This document shows, in pieces, positions 21,744 to 25,913 of a DNA stretch of 25,913 nucleotides (position 1 is the stretch's first letter; the number at the start of each line of letters is the position of its first letter). The position numbers were made by a program, and so were the translations under genes. The notes beneath the pieces were generated by a model. It saw only the letters and a list, made by a program, of their open reading frames with translations. It searched no databases and was not told the DNA's origin. Origin of the DNA: CAYMJO01 sp964391305 (GTDB lineage: Bacteria; Patescibacteriota; CALEFQ01); NCBI GenBank assembly GCA_964391305.1, contig CAYMJO010000009.1:1-25913 (forward strand), given 5' to 3'.

Positions 21744-22796
21744 TCACATCGGCACCTTCTCATATTGAGTCGTAACAAGTATTTCTTTCAGAGCATCTAT
21801 ATCTTCTAGAACGACACCCGTGCCGCGGGCAACACAGGTCAGCGGATCATCCGCAATATGAACAGGCATTTCAGTTTGTTGAGCAACTAATTTGTTCAGA
21901 CCGCGCAAGAGCGCCCCTCCACCAGCGAGAACAATGCCCTTGTCCATGATATCGGCAACGAGCTCGGGAGGAGTCTCTTCAATTGTAGCCTTTATGTTAT
22001 TTACAAGGTTTCTCACAGAATGCCCCATGGCATGCCTGATCTGCTCATCGTTGACAACGACTTTCTTCGGAAGACCGGTGACAAGATCCCTTCCCCTCAT
22101 CTCCGTCTCAAGCGGCTCTTCAAGCTTAATAGCAGATCCAACAGCAAGTTTTATATCCTCTGCGGTTCTCTCTCCAAGCAAGAGATTAAACTCTGTTCTT
22201 GCGTATTGAATGATATCTTCATTTAAAACATCACCGGCTATTCTCAACGAGCGGCTCGCGACTATTCCGCCAAGAGAGATCACAGCAACCTCGCTCGTGC
22301 CACCGCCGATATCGACAATCATGCTTCCCGCCGGATCTTGCACTGGAAGCTTCGCACCAATTGCCGCGGCCATTGGCTCTTCAATCAAAAAAGCTTTCCT
22401 CGCACCCGCATTCACCGCGGCATCTTCAACAGCACGCTTCTCAACTTCCGTAACTCCACACGGAATGCCAATCACAACGAGAGGTCTTGGAATCAATGTA
22501 AATCCTTCACTATGAACTTTTTCTATAAAATAACGAAGCATTTGCTCCGTGACTTCAAAATCAGAAATAACCCCGTCAACCAAAGGACGAGTTGCGACTA
22601 TATGAGACGGGGTCTTGCCAACCATCCTCTTTGCGTCATTTCCGATAGCAAGAATCTGCCCAGTCTTATTATTGATGGCAACCACGGAAGGCTCGTTGAT
22701 CACGATACCTTTTCCACGAACATAAATAAGAGTATTGGCAGTGCCAAGATCTATTCCGATATCTTTTGAGAATCTTCCGAAAAACTTATCTAACAT
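21744..22796 (-). CDS. mreB: Rod-shape-determining actin homologue MreB
   Basis: Membrane-associated actin-like ATPase that directs the elongation machinery. 350 residues, standard. Phosphate-1 motif DIGIDLGTANTLIYVRGKGIV (13-33), conserved NEPSVVAIN, the phosphate-2 motif VDIGGGTSEVAVISLGGIV and the adenosine motif VLAGGGALLRGL are all intact. MLDKFFGRFSKD gives a short amphipathic N-terminal helix suited to membrane binding. The start ATG has no Shine-Dalgarno sequence; it is preceded by AATAAATATT. First of the mreB-mreC-mreD-PBP2 order seen in many rod-shaped bacteria. proS lies 77 nt upstream and may share the transcript. Confidence 0.97.
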   Translation of the reverse strand: MLDKFFGRFSKDIGIDLGTANTLIYVRGKGIVINEPSVVAINNKTGQILAIGNDAKRMVGKTPSHIVATRPLVDGVISDFEVTEQMLRYFIEKVHSEGFTLIPRPLVVIGIPCGVTEVEKRAVEDAAVNAGARKAFLIEEPMAAAIGAKLPVQDPAGSMIVDIGGGTSEVAVISLGGIVASRSLRIAGDVLNEDIIQYARTEFNLLLGERTAEDIKLAVGSAIKLEEPLETEMRGRDLVTGLPKKVVVNDEQIRHAMGHSVRNLVNNIKATIEETPPELVADIMDKGIVLAGGGALLRGLNKLVAQQTEMPVHIADDPLTCVARGTGVVLEDIDALKEILVTTQYEKVPM

Positions 22797-22873
22797 AATA
22801 TTTATTCAAAACACGCGATTCTATATTTATTAAAAATTTCCGGCATTCGAATTGCTCATTTACGCCAAGAACA

Positions 22874-24574
22874 CTATTTTTGTTCATAATAATTCTCGAC
22901 CTCACCTATAAGATCATCAATCTTGATGAGATCGACATCATTTTCCGACCGCTCTTTCCATTCAACAGAATCCTTCTCGATAGTTTTTTCACTCATGACC
23001 AACCTGATGGGAATGCCTATTAAATCCGCATCTGCAAATTTTATTCCCGCAGAAATTTCCCTGTCATCCCAAAGCACCTCAACTTCAGACTTTAACAGTT
23101 TATTATAAACCTCTTCCGCTTTTTTGTAAACCTCTCGCGATTTTCCAAGATTTATAAGATGAACTTTATAGGGAGTTACAGACTTGGGCCAAATAATCCC
23201 GTTCTTGTCATTATGAGTTTCAACAACAATTGCCATAGCCCTTTCAATGCCTATCCCATACGCTCCCATCCACATCGGTTTATCTTTACCATCTGCATCC
23301 ACGAAAAACCCCTCCATAGGCTCTGTGTAAAAATGATCGTATTTAAATATATGCCCCCATTCAGTAGTGTTTATCTCTTTCAATTTCAGCTTTCTGCACT
23401 TGCTGCAGACCATTCCTTTTTTCGCGATTGCGATATCCGTTTCAATATCAACATTGAAATCACGTTTGTAATTAACGTTGGTTGTATCTTTTTCTAATTC
23501 ATCGGCGCCAGTAGAAAAATTTTTCACGGTTTTCAAAGATAAATCTCCTACCTTCTTAATTTTTAAATTCAAAGGTGAAACAAATCCCCTGACACTTCCA
23601 AGAGAATTTATTTCATCATCTGTCGCCTGTCTTAAGTTATGAGCGTTTAGAACATTTTTTAATTTAATTTCGTTGACATCCAAATCTCCTCTAATAACTG
23701 CCGCAATAAATTCCTTGCCGTTAATTTGATAAATAATAGTCTTTATTTGGTTCCACGCGGGCTTGTCATAAAATTTTACGCCGTCCGCGATCGTTGGTCC
23801 GCGTTTCGCGATTTTTACCATTATCTTCTTTTCTGATTCCCCCAAATTCTTTTCATCCCTTAGAAACTCCGCCTTCTCCACATTCGCGGCATAACCACAA
23901 TCGCAGATAATCGCAGTATCACCGCCCGCATCACTTTTTACCATAAATTCATGATTATAATCGCCTCCTAATTCTCCAGAATCCGCTTCAACAGCCATAA
24001 CATCCAAATCCAAACGTTTCGCTATATTTGAATATGCCTCCCAGAATTTTTTATAAGTTTTTAAAAAATCTTCTTCGGTGCGATCAAAAGAATAAGCGTC
24101 CTTCATAAGAAACTCACGCGCGCGTAAAAGCCCGCCGCGCGCTCGAAGCTCATCCCGAAATTTTTGGCTAAACTGATGAATATACAAAGGTAACTCCTTA
24201 TAAGACGGTTTAAACTTTTTCACCAAATCAACCATTACTCCTTCCGCAGTCGCGCCAACCGCAAATTCTGCTCCCCTGCGATCCACAACGCGCATAAGCG
24301 CCTTGCCGTAGGCTTTGTCCCTGTTTGTCGCTTTCCAAAGTCCGATTGGATGCAACACGGGAGTCAAAACTCTCTGCGAACCAATCTTTTGCATTTCTTC
24401 ATCAACAATATTGATAATTTTGCTCCAAACACTAACGCCAAGCGGCAAAAATTCATACCTTCCAGCCGCAAGCTCTCTTATAAAACCTCCTCTATATAAA
24501 AGTTCGTGACTCTTTGCCATAATCTCTCTCGGAGTCTCTTTCACCGTTTTTCCAAAAATTTTTGAATAACGCAT
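22874..24574 (-). CDS. proS: Prolyl-tRNA synthetase, bacterial type with editing domain
   Basis: Class II synthetase for tRNA-Pro. 566 residues, close to the E. coli form with the inserted editing domain. Motif 1 is GRYEFLPLGVSVWSK; motif 2 is FRDELRARGGLLRAREFLMKDAYSFD, with both adenylate-contacting Arg. Between motifs 2 and 3 sits the INS (YbaK-like) domain that clears Ala-tRNA-Pro, seen in KTIIYQINGKEFIAAVIRGDLDVNEIKLKN. Motif 3 is GAYGIGIERAMAIVVE, followed by IIWPKSVTPYKVHL and the anticodon-binding domain (VEVLWDDREISAGIKFADADLIGIPIR). Two cysteine pairs (CDCG near 225, CSKC near 395) are unusual for this family and look like a possible metal site. It follows rseP by 37 nt. Confidence 0.96.
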   Translation of the reverse strand: MRYSKIFGKTVKETPREIMAKSHELLYRGGFIRELAAGRYEFLPLGVSVWSKIINIVDEEMQKIGSQRVLTPVLHPIGLWKATNRDKAYGKALMRVVDRRGAEFAVGATAEGVMVDLVKKFKPSYKELPLYIHQFSQKFRDELRARGGLLRAREFLMKDAYSFDRTEEDFLKTYKKFWEAYSNIAKRLDLDVMAVEADSGELGGDYNHEFMVKSDAGGDTAIICDCGYAANVEKAEFLRDEKNLGESEKKIMVKIAKRGPTIADGVKFYDKPAWNQIKTIIYQINGKEFIAAVIRGDLDVNEIKLKNVLNAHNLRQATDDEINSLGSVRGFVSPLNLKIKKVGDLSLKTVKNFSTGADELEKDTTNVNYKRDFNVDIETDIAIAKKGMVCSKCRKLKLKEINTTEWGHIFKYDHFYTEPMEGFFVDADGKDKPMWMGAYGIGIERAMAIVVETHNDKNGIIWPKSVTPYKVHLINLGKSREVYKKAEEVYNKLLKSEVEVLWDDREISAGIKFADADLIGIPIRLVMSEKTIEKDSVEWKERSENDVDLIKIDDLIGEVENYYEQK

Positions 24575-24578
24575 CTAT

Positions 24579-24594
24579 ATTAAACTTGTTTAAT
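24579..24594. repeat. Palindrome upstream of proS
   Basis: ATTAAAC, TT, GTTTAAT: perfect arms of seven bases just four bases before the proS ATG. It could bind a dimeric regulator or form a small hairpin over the start. A TTGAAA-N16-TAATAT promoter match overlaps it but would place the transcription start inside the gene, so I do not call it. Confidence 0.35.
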
Positions 24595-24611
24595 AAAATT
24601 TCAACTTTTTT

Positions 24612-25742
24612 CTAAGTAAACAGCCCTACGATTTTCCCCCAAAACTTAGAAATATCCCGATATGTCACCACCGCAATCAAAGCCAACAACAAACTGAATC
24701 CTATCAGATTAATAATATTTTCAATTCTGGCACCTTTCATGCTCTTGCCCCCGCGAATCTTTTCAATAGACAGAAAAACCAAATGCCCGCCATCGAGTCC
24801 TGGAAAGGGCAAAATATTGATAATCATAAGGTTAAGACTCAAGATAGCGGTAAACTGCAAAACATATACAAACCCAAGCTTGGTTACTTGCCCGGTTAAC
24901 ACGGCAATTCCAACGGGTCCCGCAACACTACCGGAAATTTTTCCCTCGGAAAACAAATCACCTATAATTTCACCAAAAGCAAGAACGATCTGCTTCGTCA
25001 ATTGACCCGCAGCTTTGAAACCCTCGTAAATCGATCTATACCAAGGGTACGAAACTCTTCCTGTCTCTGCAAGCATAATCCCCGACGGACCTTCACCCAT
25101 AGGAGCATCGGTACGAGGAACTATCTCTTTCTGAATAATCTCGCTTCCTCTAGAAATCTCAAAAAACACGGGAGTGCCCTTATGCTCATCAATGTAATTC
25201 TGCACATCGCTGACAGTCTCCGGTTTAAAATCATCGAGTTTCACAATAGTGTCCGCGGATTTTAGATCGGCTTCTTTTGCAGGTGAATCGGGACTAACCA
25301 TGACAACCTGGATGCGTTCATCACTCACCCTTGAGCCATTCGGAGTTTCATCACCAATGGCCGAAGGCAGACCAATCATGAAACCAAGGGATAAAAGCAC
25401 GGCAGCCAGTAAAAAATTCATCCCAACTCCAGATATAAGAATGATCAACCTGCGCCACGGTCTTTTACTTAAAAAACTTTTGGAGTCGGTCCCAACTTTT
25501 TTTTGATCAAGCACTTTAAAATCGTCTTGTCCCGTCATTTTCACAAAACCTCCGAGCGGAATCCAATTCAAAGAATACTCTGTCTCTCCCTTTTTTATAC
25601 CAAAAACTTTTGGCGGAAAGCCAAATCCAAATTCCTCAACACGCACGCCCAATCTCTTCGCGGCAATAAAATGACCTAGCTCATGGGCAAATATCAGAAT
25701 GCCAAGGATTATTAAAAAGACGATTATTGTAAGAAGAATCAC
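24612..25742 (-). CDS. rseP: Site-2 metalloprotease RseP
   Basis: Intramembrane zinc protease (RIP metalloprotease) that cuts membrane anti-sigma factors or signal-peptide remnants. 376 residues. The first membrane segment carries the zinc motif HELGH (His20, Glu21, His24). Then come the family's GVRVEEFGFGFPPK and the second membrane segment, a PDZ domain (about 140-225), and the third and fourth segments with ILPFPGLDGGHL, where Asp of LDG is the third zinc ligand. The start is a GTG at 25742; an ATG downstream would remove the first helix. No Shine-Dalgarno sequence is visible. The substrate is not in this window. Co-directional with proS. Confidence 0.95.
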   Translation of the reverse strand: MILLTIIVFLIILGILIFAHELGHFIAAKRLGVRVEEFGFGFPPKVFGIKKGETEYSLNWIPLGGFVKMTGQDDFKVLDQKKVGTDSKSFLSKRPWRRLIILISGVGMNFLLAAVLLSLGFMIGLPSAIGDETPNGSRVSDERIQVVMVSPDSPAKEADLKSADTIVKLDDFKPETVSDVQNYIDEHKGTPVFFEISRGSEIIQKEIVPRTDAPMGEGPSGIMLAETGRVSYPWYRSIYEGFKAAGQLTKQIVLAFGEIIGDLFSEGKISGSVAGPVGIAVLTGQVTKLGFVYVLQFTAILSLNLMIINILPFPGLDGGHLVFLSIEKIRGGKSMKGARIENIINLIGFSLLLALIAVVTYRDISKFWGKIVGLFT

Positions 25743-25746
25743 TCAA

Positions 25747-25790
25747 TTAAGAAATTAAGATTTTAAGACATAAGAAATTTAAGATATTAA
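25747..25790. repeat. TTAAG words at 8-nt spacing upstream of rseP
   Basis: TTAAG occurs at 25747, 25755 and 25763, ATAAG at 25770 and TTAAG at 25779, roughly one every eight bases. It belongs to the leader of rseP or the gap upstream. It uses different words from the GTCAAA elements. Confidence 0.5.
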
Positions 25791-25879
25791 AAAATCAGAC
25801 ATTTTTTATACCAAAACTAACAAAGAATCGCCCTTTTCTCTTTACTTAATATAATATCTTAGGTAATTAGTGTATTTCG

Positions 25880-25912
25880 TAACCATAAGGAGCTAGAATA
25901 CCCTTATGGTTA
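25880..25912. terminator. Hairpin at the window edge
   Basis: TAACCATAAGG (25880-25890) and CCTTATGGTTA (25902-25912) form a perfect 11-bp stem with an 11-nt loop. It may end an upstream gene on either strand. The window ends one base later, so a U-tract on the plus strand cannot be seen. Confidence 0.5.
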
Positions 25913-25913
25913 T

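Noticed and set aside
21692..21778. N-terminal extension of the mreC frame into mreB
   Set aside because: It would overlap the mreB end and translate the GC hairpin; MPYFRSK at 21691 is the standard MreC start.
24577..24604. TTGAAA-N16-TAATAT promoter before proS
   Set aside because: The start of transcription would fall inside the proS start codon; more likely A/T sequence resembling a promoter.

Overview
The window looks like a piece of a Candidate Phyla Radiation (Patescibacteria, Parcubacteria-like) chromosome. The evidence is the mix of AT-rich, compact single-copy housekeeping genes, divergent versions of cell-envelope enzymes, an almost complete lack of Shine-Dalgarno sequences, and imperfect inverted repeats built from short words (GTCAAA, CCAAAT and their complements) that fill gene-to-gene gaps. 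UGA is used as a normal stop (dnaB, mreB, serS, mreD), so the recoded Gracilibacteria/Absconditabacteria are unlikely. The lineage call is inference from gene content. I see no tRNA or rRNA gene, CRISPR array, transposase, phage gene or recognisable defence system.

Layout. Positions 1-801 (+) hold the 3' two thirds of cysS, followed convergently by a small HD-domain phosphohydrolase (901-1437, -). Divergent from that is a + strand replication and repair run: dnaB, ybaB, recR (1684-4245). A bidirectional hairpin at 4442-4470 separates recR from rplU. From there to the right edge every gene is on the minus strand.

Read in the direction of transcription, from the right edge leftwards, the minus strand holds: rseP (site-2 protease); proS; the rod-shape cluster mreB, mreC, mreD and PBP2 (mrdA); a 5'-truncated HAD-hydrolase remnant; greA behind its own clear promoter; lysS fused to a C-terminal HD phosphohydrolase domain, also behind a clear promoter; a secreted beta-helix (bactofilin-like) membrane protein; serS; cmk; a glutamate dehydrogenase; ftsQ and the small basic protein Sbp; an isochorismatase-fold hydrolase; a small three-helix membrane protein; a GT2 membrane glycosyltransferase; a WecA/MraY-type phosphoglycosyltransferase; and rplU.

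The genes combine into three themes: translation (three complete tRNA synthetases and one partial, plus L21), elongation-type cell-wall synthesis and division (MreBCD, PBP2, FtsQ, Sbp), and surface-polymer assembly (undecaprenyl-phosphate sugar transferase plus GT2 enzyme). Most minus-strand genes are 20-130 nt apart, suggesting a few long transcripts.

The two observations I would follow first are the LysRS-HD fusion, which could join an Ap4A-producing enzyme to a phosphohydrolase, and the inverted-repeat elements that sit exactly between stop and start codons and often supply those codons.
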